The position numbers and the translations under genes were made by a program. A stretch of 64,000 bases of DNA from Azonexus sp. (GTDB lineage Bacteria > Pseudomonadota > Gammaproteobacteria > Burkholderiales > Rhodocyclaceae), in assembly GCA_030691385.1 (NCBI GenBank), contig JAUYEI010000018.1, positions 62,001-126,000 of the forward strand. Reading direction: 5' to 3'. The notes beneath the pieces were generated by a model. It had not been told where the DNA came from, ran no database searches, and saw only the letters and a list, made by a program, of their open reading frames with translations. This document shows, piece by piece, positions 1 to 8,227 of the stretch; position 1 is the stretch's first letter; each line of letters opens with the position of its first letter.

Positions 1-610
1 GCGCGAGGAAGGGAATGGATGACGGCGGGTGCGCCGAAATCCGGCCATCCTTGCTGTAGCGGCCATAGCGCGCACCAAGCAGGAGCACGGCCGGCAAGGC
101 GATCCAGCCGCCCATGGTATGGACGACGACGGAGCCGGCGAAGTCGTGGAATTCCTCGCCGAATGTTGCCTTGAGCCAGGCCTGGACGCCAAAGGCCTGA
201 TTCCAGGCAATGCCTTCGAAGAAGGGGTAGACGAAACCGACAAGCAGGAAGGTGGCGATCAGTTGCGGATTGAACTTGGCCCGTTCGGCGATGCCGCCGG
301 AAATGATGGCCGGAATCGCCGCCGCGAAGGTGAGCAGAAAGAAAAACTTGGTCAGTTCGAAGCCGTTTTTCTCCATCAGCGTCTCGACGCCGCTGAAGAA
401 ATTGACGCCGTAGGCGATGCTGTAGCCAACGAAGAAGTAGGCCACGGTCGACACGCCAAAATCGCTGAGAATCTTGACCAGCGCATTGACCTGGTTCTTT
501 TTGCGGACCGTACCGACCTCAAGGAAGGCAAAGCCCGCGTGCATGGCCAGCACCATGATGGCGCCAAGCAGGATAAACAGCACGTTGCTGCTGGATTGAA
601 CCGTTTCCAT
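1..610 (-). CDS. amtB: Ammonium transporter (Amt/MEP family), 3' end beyond window
   Basis: Inner-membrane ammonium channel. I translated this frame myself because the ORF track omits it where it runs off the window edge. The protein starts METVQSSSNVLFILLGAIMV and shows family hallmarks: FAFLEVGTVRKKNQVN in the first segments, SGGIAERAKF, and FHDFAGSVVVHTMGGW followed by GRYSKDGRI. At least five hydrophobic segments lie in the roughly 203 residues seen. The start is the ATG at 610-608; there is no obvious cleavable signal peptide, unlike E. coli AmtB. A glnK partner is not visible in the window. ntrB/ntrC near the other end would be the expected regulators, but I could not find a convincing sigma-54 promoter upstream. 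Confidence 0.95.
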   Translation of the reverse strand, partial: METVQSSSNVLFILLGAIMVLAMHAGFAFLEVGTVRKKNQVNALVKILSDFGVSTVAYFFVGYSIAYGVNFFSGVETLMEKNGFELTKFFFLLTFAAAIPAIISGGIAERAKFNPQLIATFLLVGFVYPFFEGIAWNQAFGVQAWLKATFGEEFHDFAGSVVVHTMGGWIALPAVLLLGARYGRYSKDGRISAHPPSSIPFLA

Positions 611-770
611 GAACCACCCCAATCAAAGAATGGGGAGGCCAAAAGCAAGCACCATTCCAGTGCGCCAATATTGTTATAAATCAGTGCATTGCCAAATGCC
701 ATAACGGCCGATATGGCACCATGCAGGTGCAATTTCACAGAGCGGCGCTCGGTAACGGTGCGTCCACGCC

Positions 771-1997
771 TTATTTCGGGGCAAGCTCCATCGGCAAAAG
801 AACCCACAAACGGCCACTCTGTTTCATGCGCCCGGCCTGCTCGCCCGCTTCCTTGCCGAAGCCCCAGAAAAAGTCAGCGCGCACCGCGCCCTTGATCGCC
901 CCGCCGGTGTCCTGCGCCATGACCAGGCGGTTCATCGTCGTGGCCGTATTCGGCCGGGTGGTTGCGAGGAAGACCGGCGAGCCAAGCGGCACCGAACGCG
1001 GATCGATGGCGATGCTGCGCTCGGCCGTGAGCGGCACGCCCAGCGCCCCGATCGGGCCATCAGGACTGTTCGGCACTTCACGGAAGAAGACATAGCTCGG
1101 GTTGGTGTTGAGCAGGTTGTCGAGGCGCGTCGGATTGGCCCGCGCCCAGGCCTGGATGCCCTGCATCGATGCCTCTTCGAGCTTCAATTCGCCACGCTCG
1201 ACCAAGGCCTTGCCGATGGACTGGTAGGGATGGCCGTTCTGGTCGGCGTAGTTGAGGCGAACGACGCTGCCGTCGGCCAACCTGACGCGGCCGGAACCCT
1301 GGACCTGCAGGAAGAAGAGCTCGACGGCATCATCGACGTAGAGCAGGGTTTTGCCGGGCAACTTTTCGCCGCGCGCCGTAATTTCGGCCCGCGACCAGTA
1401 GGGCACGACCTTGTTGCCCTCCAGCCGGCCGCGCACGCGCTTGTCTTTGAGCTCGGGAAAGACGGCCGACAGGTCGATGCTCAGCAGGTCGTCCGGCACG
1501 CCACGCACAGGCTGCTCGAAGCCCCGGGTACGAGCCCGGCTGCCCTGCAACAGCGGTTCGTAGTAGCCGGTGACCATGCCGCTCGTCGCACCGTCGCCAT
1601 TGGCGACAGCGTAAGGCTGCAAATGCTGCTCGAAGAAGTGGCGCGGGTCGTGGCCCGGCTTGCCATCGGCCGCCCGGGCCAGATCGCAGACGCGCTTCCA
1701 GCCGGCACCATTCGGCTTGCTGGCAACGCCGCGACAGGATTGCAGGAAGGCCGGCCAGGCGGCGGCTACGTCATCGTTGGCCCAACCGGGCAGATCGCCC
1801 CAGCCAGCCGGCTGGAAGGAGCGCGTGAAAGCGGGCGGTGTTGCCGCAACGGGAGGCAGCGCGACAGGCGCTACCGCCGGGCAGGCAGCACAGGCCGGAC
1901 ACGGGGCGCAAGCCGCCGGCGCGACGCTGGGCGGCACGGTCGAACAGCCGGCCAGCAGGGTGAGAAATAAAAGGGCTGCTGCTTGGATTTTTCGCAT
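771..1997 (-). CDS. mltA: Membrane-bound lytic murein transglycosylase A
   Basis: Outer-membrane lipoprotein that cleaves the glycan strands of peptidoglycan to form 1,6-anhydro-muropeptides. The start MRKIQAAALLFLTLLAGC gives a signal peptide ending in a lipobox (LLAGC); the long upstream extension in the ORF track is a shadow. A low-complexity Pro/Ala/Cys linker (residues about 20-55) follows. Next come the MltA barrel (GMVTGYYEPLLQGS, FFLQVQGSGRV) and the 3D domain with VMAQDTGGAIKGAVRADFFWG, which holds the catalytic Asp region. Length is 408 residues, normal for the family. It is divergent from the DUF815 ATPase gene, with about 46 bp between start codons. Confidence 0.96.
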   Translation of the reverse strand: MRKIQAAALLFLTLLAGCSTVPPSVAPAACAPCPACAACPAVAPVALPPVAATPPAFTRSFQPAGWGDLPGWANDDVAAAWPAFLQSCRGVASKPNGAGWKRVCDLARAADGKPGHDPRHFFEQHLQPYAVANGDGATSGMVTGYYEPLLQGSRARTRGFEQPVRGVPDDLLSIDLSAVFPELKDKRVRGRLEGNKVVPYWSRAEITARGEKLPGKTLLYVDDAVELFFLQVQGSGRVRLADGSVVRLNYADQNGHPYQSIGKALVERGELKLEEASMQGIQAWARANPTRLDNLLNTNPSYVFFREVPNSPDGPIGALGVPLTAERSIAIDPRSVPLGSPVFLATTRPNTATTMNRLVMAQDTGGAIKGAVRADFFWGFGKEAGEQAGRMKQSGRLWVLLPMELAPK

Positions 1998-2043
1998 GGC
2001 TTTCGCTAGAGTTCGCAATTTGCCGCGAAGTATACCTGCCGCC

Positions 2044-2946
2044 ATGCCCAATTCCGTGCCTGATGCCCTTCCCCTGGAACGCCTGCTTGCCCGTGCCGAA
2101 GCTGTGCTGGCCCGCTTCGAAGCTTCCCTGCCGCCGCTCCAGCAGGCGCCGGACTGGCCATCGGCCGTCGCTTTTCGCTGGCGCAAGAGCCATGGCCGAG
2201 CTTGGTTGCAGGCGGTACGCCACCCGCACCCGATCCGCCTGGCCGATCTCGAGAACATCGACGACCAGAAGGACCGCATCATCGCCAACACCCGCCAGTT
2301 CGTCGCCGGCAAGACGGCCAACAACGTGCTGCTGACCGGCACCCGTGGCTCCGGCAAGTCGTCGCTGGTCAAGGCCGTGCTCAACGAATATTCAGGCAAG
2401 GGCCTGCGCCTGATCGAGGTGGACAAGGAAGACCTGGTCGATCTGGCCGACATCGTCGATCTGGTCGACGGTCGACCGGAAAAATTCATCATTTTCTGCG
2501 ATGACCTCTCGTTCGAAGCTGGCGAGACGGCGTACAAGGCGCTCAAGTCGGTGCTCGACGGCTCGATCGCCGCGCCACCCGACAACGTGCTGATCTACGC
2601 CACGTCGAACCGCCGCCACCTGATGCCGGAATATTTTTCCGAGAACCTCGAAACGCATCGGGTCGACGACGAAATCCACCCCGGTGAAACGACCGAGGAA
2701 AAGATCTCCTTGTCCGAGCGCTTCGGCCTGTGGATTTCCTTCTACCCGTTCAGTCAGGACGACTACCTGGCCATCGCCAAGCACTGGGCGCGCCAGCTTG
2801 GCGTGGCCAACGAAGTCATCGCCGCCAGCGAGCGCGAAGCGCTGAACTGGGCGCTGAGCCGCGGCTCGCGCTCCGGCCGCGTCGCCTGGCAGTTCGCCCG
2901 CGATCTGGCCGGGCGCCAGAAAACGTCGCGAAAGAAAACCAGGTGA
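2044..2946 (+). CDS. DUF815-family ATP-binding protein
   Basis: P-loop ATPase of the DUF815 family, whose cellular role is not settled. Visible motifs are Walker A GTRGSGKSS around residue 103, a Walker B-like segment IIFCDDLSFE, and a sensor-like segment IYATSNRRHLMPEYF, the AAA-type order. The ATG at 2044 lies in the short gap after the divergent mltA. The end overlaps the next gene by GTGA, so the two are translationally coupled. A copy of the 35-bp repeat (variant M) lies inside the Walker B region. Length is 300 residues. Confidence 0.92.
   Translation: MPNSVPDALPLERLLARAEAVLARFEASLPPLQQAPDWPSAVAFRWRKSHGRAWLQAVRHPHPIRLADLENIDDQKDRIIANTRQFVAGKTANNVLLTGTRGSGKSSLVKAVLNEYSGKGLRLIEVDKEDLVDLADIVDLVDGRPEKFIIFCDDLSFEAGETAYKALKSVLDGSIAAPPDNVLIYATSNRRHLMPEYFSENLETHRVDDEIHPGETTEEKISLSERFGLWISFYPFSQDDYLAIAKHWARQLGVANEVIAASEREALNWALSRGSRSGRVAWQFARDLAGRQKTSRKKTR
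2468..2502 (+). repeat. 35-bp dispersed motif, copy M (degenerate)
   Basis: Core ACGGTCGACCGG, then AAAAAT, centre TCATC, then ATTTTCTGCGAT. The core has one change from consensus; the GGCC centre is lost and the second A/T block is partly kept. It lies in the DUF815 gene on the coding strand, so it could be chance plus coding constraint. Confidence 0.4.
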
Positions 2947-3887
2947 GCAAGATTGTCGAAGTCGCCGCCGCGGTCATGCTGCGGGCCGACGGTACCGAAT
3001 TCCTGCTCGCCCAGCGCCCGGAAGGCAAGATCTATGCCGGTTACTGGGAATTTCCCGGCGGCAAGGTCGAGCCCGGCGAAAGCGTCCGCGACGCGCTCAT
3101 CCGCGAATTGCAGGAAGAACTCGGCATCACCGTCACCGCCTGCTCGCCGTGGTTGACCCGGCAATTCACCTACCCGCACGCCACTGTGCGCCTCAATTTC
3201 TGGCGGGTCACGGCGTGGGACGGCGAAATCGGCATCACGGCGCCGCTCGAGCACTCAGCGGTCGACTGGCAAAAAGCCGGCGAAGCGGCGACCGTCGCCC
3301 CCATCCTGCCGGCCAACGATCCCATCCTCAAAGCCCTGTCGCTGCCGACGAAGATGGCGATCACCAACGCCGAAGCCGAAGGCGCCGAACGCCAGCTTGA
3401 ACGGCTGGAGGAAGCCCTGAATGCCGGCCTGCGACTAATTCAGGTCCGCGACAAGGGCTGGCCGCCAGCACAGCGCCTGTGGTTCGCCGAAGCCGTTTGC
3501 CGGCTGGCCCGCAGCCATGGCGCGCTCGTCGTCATCAATGACGACGAGGACATTGCCCGCCAGGTCGGCGCCGATGGCGTACACCTGGCGGCAGCCAGTC
3601 TGGCCGCCTGCATGCAGCGCCCGGACTTCACGTGGGTCGGCGCCTCCTGCCACAGCGCGGCAGAAATCGCCCGCGCCGGCGAGCTCGGTCTCGACTACGC
3701 GCTGCTCGGCCCGGTGCTGCCGACGCCCAGCCACCCCGAAGCCACGGGCCTCGGCTGGCCGGAATTCGCCCGGCAACTGGCCGGCAACACGCTCCCCGTG
3801 CTGGCGCTGGGCGGCATGCAGCCGACCATGTTGCCGGAAGCGCAGCAACACGGCGCCCACGGCATCACGCTCATGCGTAGCTGGTAA
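2943..3887 (+). CDS. Nudix (MutT-like) hydrolase fused to ThiE-like thiamine phosphate synthase domain
   Basis: Two-domain protein. Residues about 1-130 are a MutT-type Nudix hydrolase: GGKVEPGESVRDALIRELQEELGI matches the Nudix box GX5EX7REUXEEXGU. This domain sanitises oxidised nucleotides such as 8-oxo-dGTP. Residues about 140-314 are a TIM-barrel resembling thiamine phosphate synthase/TenI (IQVRDKGW, VVINDDEDIARQVGADGVHLAA, LLGPVLPTPSHP, LALGGM). This fusion is widespread in beta- and gammaproteobacteria; whether the second domain makes thiamine phosphate is uncertain. The start is GTG at 2943, overlapping the TGA of the upstream ATPase gene (GTGA). Confidence 0.93.
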   Translation: MSKIVEVAAAVMLRADGTEFLLAQRPEGKIYAGYWEFPGGKVEPGESVRDALIRELQEELGITVTACSPWLTRQFTYPHATVRLNFWRVTAWDGEIGITAPLEHSAVDWQKAGEAATVAPILPANDPILKALSLPTKMAITNAEAEGAERQLERLEEALNAGLRLIQVRDKGWPPAQRLWFAEAVCRLARSHGALVVINDDEDIARQVGADGVHLAAASLAACMQRPDFTWVGASCHSAAEIARAGELGLDYALLGPVLPTPSHPEATGLGWPEFARQLAGNTLPVLALGGMQPTMLPEAQQHGAHGITLMRSW

Positions 3888-3901
3888 GCCGTCGCCGGAG
3901 C

Positions 3902-4062
3902 ATTTCAACCTTGAAACCTCAGTTGACCGCTCATCCCTGTCTGGTCTGCCGCGTGAATACGGGCTCCCCTGCCTTCGATGCCATTCACCCGTTGGGTGAC
4001 AGCGCTACGTGGCTGCTGGCACGTCTGGTCGGGCGTCCGGCTTGGTCGCTTCTCCTTGCAGG
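3902..4062. repeat. Dispersed intergenic repeat, copy 1 (about 130 bp shared with 25743-25877)
   Basis: By eye, TGAAACCTCAGTTGACCGC to the GGTCGGGCG(T/C)CCGGCTT segment is about 90% identical to the sequence after the TPR gene at 25743-25877. A later piece, GCTTCTCCTTGC(A/C)GGCAT, also matches copy 2 after about 50 bp missing here. The left end, ATTTCAACCTTGAAACC, is the inverted complement of the right end of copy 2 near 26049-26069. No transposase is visible. It sits between the Nudix-ThiE gene and the end of yacG and abuts motif copy A. Short reading frames through it (CLVCRVNTGS) are conserved between copies but look incidental. Confidence 0.8.
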
Positions 4063-4097
4063 CATTTCAATTTTGGGCAAAATTTCCGGTTGACCGT
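4063..4097 (-). repeat. 35-bp dispersed motif, copy A (strong)
   Basis: Read on the minus strand: core ACGGTCAACCGG (perfect), AAATTT, TGCCC, AAAATTGAAATG (perfect). Intergenic, just beyond repeat copy 1 and before the 3' end of yacG. Confidence 0.85.
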
Positions 4098-4119
4098 GGG
4101 AGTCGCCGGAACAACGGAT

Positions 4120-4326
4120 TCAGCGCGTAGTCTGATCCGGAAAATCGAGGCCGGGCGTCCCGGCCTCTTCATCGCTGACTGCGCCGCCGATACGATAGGA
4201 ATCGCTGGCCCAGCAGCCGAGGTCGATCTGTTTGCAGCGTTCGGAACAGAAAGGGCGCCACGGATTTTCCGGAGCCCAGATGGCATCATCGCCGCATTGC
4301 GGGCAGCGGACCTTGCGCACGGACAT
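4120..4326 (-). CDS. yacG: DNA gyrase inhibitor YacG (small zinc finger protein)
   Basis: Small zinc-binding protein (68 residues) that in E. coli binds GyrB and inhibits gyrase. It shows the four-cysteine motif CPQC and FCSERC, with the family core [23 protein letters not shown]. It is downstream of zapD on the same strand, the conserved coaE-zapD-yacG order, but here a 162-bp inverted-repeat element separates it from zapD. The 3' end of the frame contains a GC-rich hairpin (GAGGCCGGG...CCCGGCCTC) that could help end transcription. Confidence 0.95.
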   Translation of the reverse strand: MSVRKVRCPQCGDDAIWAPENPWRPFCSERCKQIDLGCWASDSYRIGGAVSDEEAGTPGLDFPDQTTR

Positions 4327-4327
4327 C

Positions 4328-4489
4328 AGAGCCTGTGAATTTTTTGGGCGCGCCCGAGCAACGCGCCCAGGCGTGCACGATCAAGGCGCAAAGCACAGCC
4401 ATAGCTTGGGCTATGAACGAGCATTTGCAACGCCGAGCGGGCTCGCCTGGGCGCTGGGCACGGATGTGAACAAGAATTTCACAGGCTCT
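4328..4489. repeat. MITE-like element with 12-bp terminal inverted repeats
   Basis: The ends are perfect inverted copies: AGAGCCTGTGAA at 4328-4339 and TTCACAGGCTCT at 4478-4489. Inside, GCGCCCAGGCG-like blocks lie symmetrically on both arms and ATAGCTTGGGCTAT makes a central palindrome, so the whole 162 bp could fold as an imperfect hairpin. There is no coding capacity for a transposase. The right terminal repeat overlaps the zapD stop codon region. Likely a non-autonomous element or large structured repeat; other copies would need a genome search. Confidence 0.75.
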
Positions 4490-5247
4490 TATAGATTGCA
4501 GAAGGTCAGGTCGAAGGAAACGTCGCGTTCACAGCCGCGCGCCTTGAGCTCACCAGCCGGCGGCTTGGTGAAGCGGATGTTCAGGAAATATTTGTTGGCA
4601 CTGACTTCGGGAATTGCCTGCTCGTCGACGCTGACCGTGACGCGCACCATCTGCGCCGCAGAGCCGCCGAGATTGAGCTGGAACTGGCCGTTGGTCGCCG
4701 AGTAGTTTTTCGGCCGCCCGCTCGAGCGGAGCAGGCGCAGGACGATCGCCGCCGCATCGCGCAAGGGCAGCAGCGGCTTGGTCCAGCCTTCCAGCGCACT
4801 GCGCCGGACATCGGCCGGGCGGTGCAGCCACCAGTGGTAGGAGGGCAGATCGAATTCGCAGACACCGCCGGGAATGGCGGCCCGGCTCTTGATGCTCATG
4901 AGCCAGTCGTTTTCGCGCAGGTATTGACCGATCTTGCCAGTCATGCCAAGCAGCGCGGCTGACGACTGTTCGATTTCATAGAGGGCGCCGGACAGCGCCT
5001 CTTCGGAAATTTCGGGGTTGTTGCGAAAGGCGAGCAGGGTTTGCCGTTGCCGTTCGAGTTCCTGGATCAGGTCCATCTTGAGGTCGGCACGACCGGCCAC
5101 CTCAAGGATTTCGAACAGGGAAAGCAGCGCCGTGTGGTGCTCGAGAGCACCTTCTTCCTGGGCGAAATATGCCGTTTTTTCGAACAAATCCTCCAGACGC
5201 AACAGCGTGCGGATTCGTTCATTAAACGGGTATTCGTAGGTGATCAC
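4489..5247 (-). CDS. zapD: Cell division protein ZapD
   Basis: Cytoplasmic Z-ring-associated protein that bundles FtsZ filaments. ITYEYPFNERIRTLLRLEDLF is the characteristic N-terminus, followed by an all-alpha region (LFEKTAYF, HHTALLSLFEILEVAGRADLKMDLIQELERQ) and a beta-rich end (YFLNIRFTKP). I chose the GTG at 5247 because it gives the conserved N-terminus and 252 residues; the ATG 21 codons upstream adds a non-conserved stretch. It lies downstream of coaE with a 59-bp gap, the usual neighbourhood. The stop codon touches the inverted-repeat element that separates it from yacG. Confidence 0.95.
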   Translation of the reverse strand: MITYEYPFNERIRTLLRLEDLFEKTAYFAQEEGALEHHTALLSLFEILEVAGRADLKMDLIQELERQRQTLLAFRNNPEISEEALSGALYEIEQSSAALLGMTGKIGQYLRENDWLMSIKSRAAIPGGVCEFDLPSYHWWLHRPADVRRSALEGWTKPLLPLRDAAAIVLRLLRSSGRPKNYSATNGQFQLNLGGSAAQMVRVTVSVDEQAIPEVSANKYFLNIRFTKPPAGELKARGCERDVSFDLTFCNL

Positions 5248-5306
5248 GCGGCGGTGTCCGAGAAAACGGAAAATTTTGTTTATTCTGAGCCATTTGCATG
5301 CAAATC

Positions 5307-5930
5307 TCAACAGCCAGCTTTAAGTTTTTGAGCCATAAGTGCTAGATAGTTTGCATGGAGCGTTTTGACTGGTTCGACAATTTTCACTCTGTCCGCATCA
5401 TTGACCACGACGTCGTCGGCTATGGCCAGCCGTTGCTGGCGCGTCGCCTGGGCGGCCATGATCGCTTTAACCTCTTCCGCCGACAGGCCGTTGCGCGCCA
5501 TGACACGCTCTATTTGCAGGTTTTCCGGGCAGTCGACGACGACGATGCGGTCGCAGCGATCACGGTAGGCTCCGGACTCAACCAGCAGCGGCACCGCCAG
5601 AATGACGTAGGGCTCGGTCGCCGCACGGCAACGTTCGGTCGATATCCGGCGAATGAGCGGATGCAGGATACATTCGAGCCGATTTTTGATCGAGGGATCG
5701 GTGAAGGCTAGCTGGCGCATCGCCACCCGGTCGAGCGCGCCATTCGCCGCAAGGATTTTCCGGCCGAACTCGGCAGTCAGCATGGGCATGGCGACCCCGT
5801 CAGCCACGGTCAGTTCGCGCGCAATGGCATCGGCATCGACCAGACCGGCTCCCTGCTCGACGAACAGATCGGCGACCGTGCTTTTGCCACTGCCGATTCC
5901 GCCGGTCAGGCCGACGACGTATTGGCTCAT
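5307..5930 (-). CDS. coaE: Dephospho-CoA kinase
   Basis: Catalyses the last step of coenzyme A synthesis, ATP-dependent phosphorylation of the 3'-OH of dephospho-CoA. The N-terminus VGLTGGIGSGKSTVADLF is the P-loop. Other family signatures are LVDADAIARELT, HPLIRR, VILAVPLLVESGAY and VVDCPENLQIERVMARNGLS, which includes the lid region. Length is 207 residues, normal. The start ATG at 5930 overlaps the stop of the upstream SPOR-domain gene by 4 bp. Together with coaD and coaX in this window, three CoA-synthesis enzymes are present. Confidence 0.97.
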   Translation of the reverse strand: MSQYVVGLTGGIGSGKSTVADLFVEQGAGLVDADAIARELTVADGVAMPMLTAEFGRKILAANGALDRVAMRQLAFTDPSIKNRLECILHPLIRRISTERCRAATEPYVILAVPLLVESGAYRDRCDRIVVVDCPENLQIERVMARNGLSAEEVKAIMAAQATRQQRLAIADDVVVNDADRVKIVEPVKTLHANYLALMAQKLKAGC

Positions 5931-6709
5931 TTGCAGGCCAGCGTGTCGGCCTTGGGCAGAAGGCGGCCGACCGCGCCGATCAACTCGACCTTGTCGCCAA
6001 CCGGCCCGCGCGCCTGTAGCGTAACCAGGCTGTCCTTGCCCGGCCGCGGCGCGACTTGCGCCGAGCGGACCCCCTTGGCTTTCAACTCGGCCAGCTTGTC
6101 CTGCCCGCCTTTTTCGGAGGAGAACACGCCGAGCGATATGGCGTTGCGATTGAGCTCGTCCTGCACGACGAAGAACTCCGTCACACCCAGTTCGCGCAAT
6201 TCGGTGGATTTCTTTTCCGCCTCGACCTTGCTCGGCAGCGATGGAATGAACACCCACCAGCCGTTGCTTTCCGACGCGGCCAGTTTCCGGGTCACCTTGT
6301 AATCGCCGAAACGCTTGGCCAGCAGCGCTGCCAGACGGTCGGCGTCGGCCAGCGGCAGGGGGCGCCAGGTCAGACAGACAGGCGGCTTGTCGGCCACTTC
6401 GGCGACGCCAGCCACTTGAGCCTTCTCCGCCTTGGCTTCCGGGGCCGGTTCAGTCGCAGCAGGCCTGTCTCCCTCGGCACTCCCCGGCGCAGGCTTTTCC
6501 TCTGCGGGCGCGATTTCCGGCACAACCAGTTCGGTTCTGGCAACCGGCGTCCCCGGCACCTCGCCGCGCGAGACAACGCGCATGCGCTCGGGCAGGATCT
6601 GTTGCTCGACGCGCCCGGCATCCGGATTATCGGGGCGACCGAAATAGCCGGCGCTGAAGGCGTAGAACAGCAGGTTGCCGAAAACGAGCAGGAAGACGAG
6701 GGCTTTCAC
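5927..6709 (-). CDS. SPOR domain-containing envelope protein
   Basis: A predicted single-pass membrane protein of 260 residues. Residues 1-20 (MKALVFLLVFGNLLFYAFSAG) are a membrane anchor or uncleaved signal. Residues about 65-105 form an Ala/Pro/Glu-rich linker typical of periplasmic spacers, and residues about 115-200 resemble a SPOR domain (WWVFIPSLPSKVEAEKKSTELRELGVTEFFVVQD, AISLGVFSSEKGGQDKLAELKAKG). SPOR domains bind denuded glycan strands at division septa, which fits its place with zapD. It overlaps coaE (ATGA) and follows the trpB2 gene by 4 bp. Confidence 0.85.
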   Translation of the reverse strand: MKALVFLLVFGNLLFYAFSAGYFGRPDNPDAGRVEQQILPERMRVVSRGEVPGTPVARTELVVPEIAPAEEKPAPGSAEGDRPAATEPAPEAKAEKAQVAGVAEVADKPPVCLTWRPLPLADADRLAALLAKRFGDYKVTRKLAASESNGWWVFIPSLPSKVEAEKKSTELRELGVTEFFVVQDELNRNAISLGVFSSEKGGQDKLAELKAKGVRSAQVAPRPGKDSLVTLQARGPVGDKVELIGAVGRLLPKADTLACK

Positions 6710-6713
6710 GAAA

Positions 6714-8078
6714 TCAGCCTACCTTGGGCAAGTGCTTGAGCGATTCGGCAATGGCGGCTTCCGGGTAGTCGTAATCCTCGAGCTTGCCGGAGAAGAATTT
6801 GTCGTAGGACGCCATGTCGAAGTGGCCGTGACCGGTCAGGCTGAACAGGATGGTCTTCGCCTCGCCAGTAAGCTTGCACTTGAGCGCTTCGTCGATGGCG
6901 GCGCGGATGGCGTGGCAGGATTCCGGTGCCGGGATGATGCCTTCGGCCCGGGCGAACTGGACGCCAGCCTCGAAGGTCGCCACCTGCGGCACGGCCAGTG
7001 CCTCGATCTGGCCTTCGTGCAGCAGCTGCGAAACGAGCGGCGAATCGCCGTGGTAACGCAGGCCGCCGGCGTGGATGCCGGGCGGCATGAAGTCGTGGCC
7101 GAGCGTGTACATTTTCATGATCGGCGTGTAGCCGGAAACGTCGCCGTAATCGTAGGCGTAGTGGCCCTTGGTCAGGGTCGGGCAGGAAGTCGGCTCGACC
7201 GCGACGCAACGCAGATTTGTAGCCCGCTTGTCGCCGGCCGCCTTGTCGGCGAGAAAGGGGAAGGCGATGCCGCCAAAGCTGGAACCACCGCCGCAGGGCC
7301 CGAAAATCACATCGGGATAGAGGCCGATCTTGTCGAACTGCTTCTTGGCCTCCAGGCCGATGACCGACTGGTGCAGCAGCACATGGTTAAGCACTGAACC
7401 GAGCGTATAGCAGGTGCCGGGATCGGCCGCGGCCTCTTCGACGGCTTCCGAGATGGCCAGGCCGAGCGAGCCCTGGTTGTCGGGGTCGGCGGCCAGCGCA
7501 TGACGGCCGGCATTGGTCAGGTTGCTCGGGCTGGCGAAGACCTCAGCGCCCCAGGTCTGCATCATCGAGCGGCGGAAGGGCTTCTGCTCGTAGCTGACCT
7601 TGACCATAAAGACGCGCACCGGCAGACCGAACATCTGGCCGGCGAAGGCGATCGACGAACCCCACTGGCCGGCGCCGGTTTCGGTGGTGAGCCGCTTGGT
7701 GCCGGCGATCTTGTTGAAATAGGCCTGCGGCACGGCGGAGTTCGGCTTGTGCGAACCGGCCGGCGAGACGCCTTCATATTTGTAGAAAATTTTGGCCGGC
7801 GTACCGAGCGCCTGCTCCAGACGCAAGGCGCGACAGAGTGGGGCGGGACGCCACAGGGCGTAGATCTGGCGGACTTCTTCGGGAATGGCGATCCAGCGTT
7901 CGGCGGACATTTCCTGCTCGAGGATCGGCCCGGGGAAAATCGCCCCCATCGCTTCCGGCGGCACCGGGTTGCCGTCGGGACCGAGCGGCGGTGCCGGCGG
8001 ATTGGCCAGGTCGGCGACAACGTTGTACCAGTGGGTCGGAATGTCTTCTTGTTCTAGGTTGATGCGCAGCGGCGTCAC
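6714..8078 (-). CDS. TrpB2-type tryptophan synthase beta-like PLP enzyme
   Basis: PLP-dependent beta-family synthase of the TrpB2 subgroup (454 residues, longer than TrpB1). These enzymes can make tryptophan from indole and serine and often lack a TrpA partner; none is nearby. The PLP-lysine region GSHKPNSAVPQAYFNK, ETGAGQWGSS, the phosphate-binding GPCGGGSSFGG and the end segment FSLTGHGHFDMASYD are visible. The start is GTG at 8078, preceded by GGGAGAG at good spacing; the 76-codon upstream extension in the ORF track is not plausible. A separate trpB1 presumably exists elsewhere, so the physiological role is open. Confidence 0.92.
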   Translation of the reverse strand: MTPLRINLEQEDIPTHWYNVVADLANPPAPPLGPDGNPVPPEAMGAIFPGPILEQEMSAERWIAIPEEVRQIYALWRPAPLCRALRLEQALGTPAKIFYKYEGVSPAGSHKPNSAVPQAYFNKIAGTKRLTTETGAGQWGSSIAFAGQMFGLPVRVFMVKVSYEQKPFRRSMMQTWGAEVFASPSNLTNAGRHALAADPDNQGSLGLAISEAVEEAAADPGTCYTLGSVLNHVLLHQSVIGLEAKKQFDKIGLYPDVIFGPCGGGSSFGGIAFPFLADKAAGDKRATNLRCVAVEPTSCPTLTKGHYAYDYGDVSGYTPIMKMYTLGHDFMPPGIHAGGLRYHGDSPLVSQLLHEGQIEALAVPQVATFEAGVQFARAEGIIPAPESCHAIRAAIDEALKCKLTGEAKTILFSLTGHGHFDMASYDKFFSGKLEDYDYPEAAIAESLKHLPKVG

Positions 8079-8147
8079 TTTTCTCTCCCGGAAAGTGTTT
8101 TCTGAAAGCCGGTAACTTACTCCAAAAGGATTCGCCGACCAAGGGTG

Positions 8148-8182
8148 CGTCTTGATTTTGGCCGTTTTTTCCGGTTCACCGT
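8148..8182 (-). repeat. 35-bp dispersed motif, copy B (strong)
   Basis: Minus strand: core ACGGTGAACCGG (one change), AAAAAA, CGGCC, AAAATCAAGACG. It lies in the 149-bp gap between the divergent trpB2 and DOMON-like genes. Confidence 0.8.
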
Positions 8183-8227
8183 AACAACAGCCGAAACAAG
8201 CAGTTAAAGTACCGGCTGCCGACCATT

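Noticed and set aside
611-770. Sigma-54 promoter for the ammonium transporter
   Set aside because: TGGCAC and TGCAA words are present but not with the required GG-N10-GC spacing in the right orientation.
7770-7805. Another motif copy in trpB2
   Set aside because: It has TTTTGGCC near CGGTAC, but the spacing between core and centre is wrong, so I did not count it.
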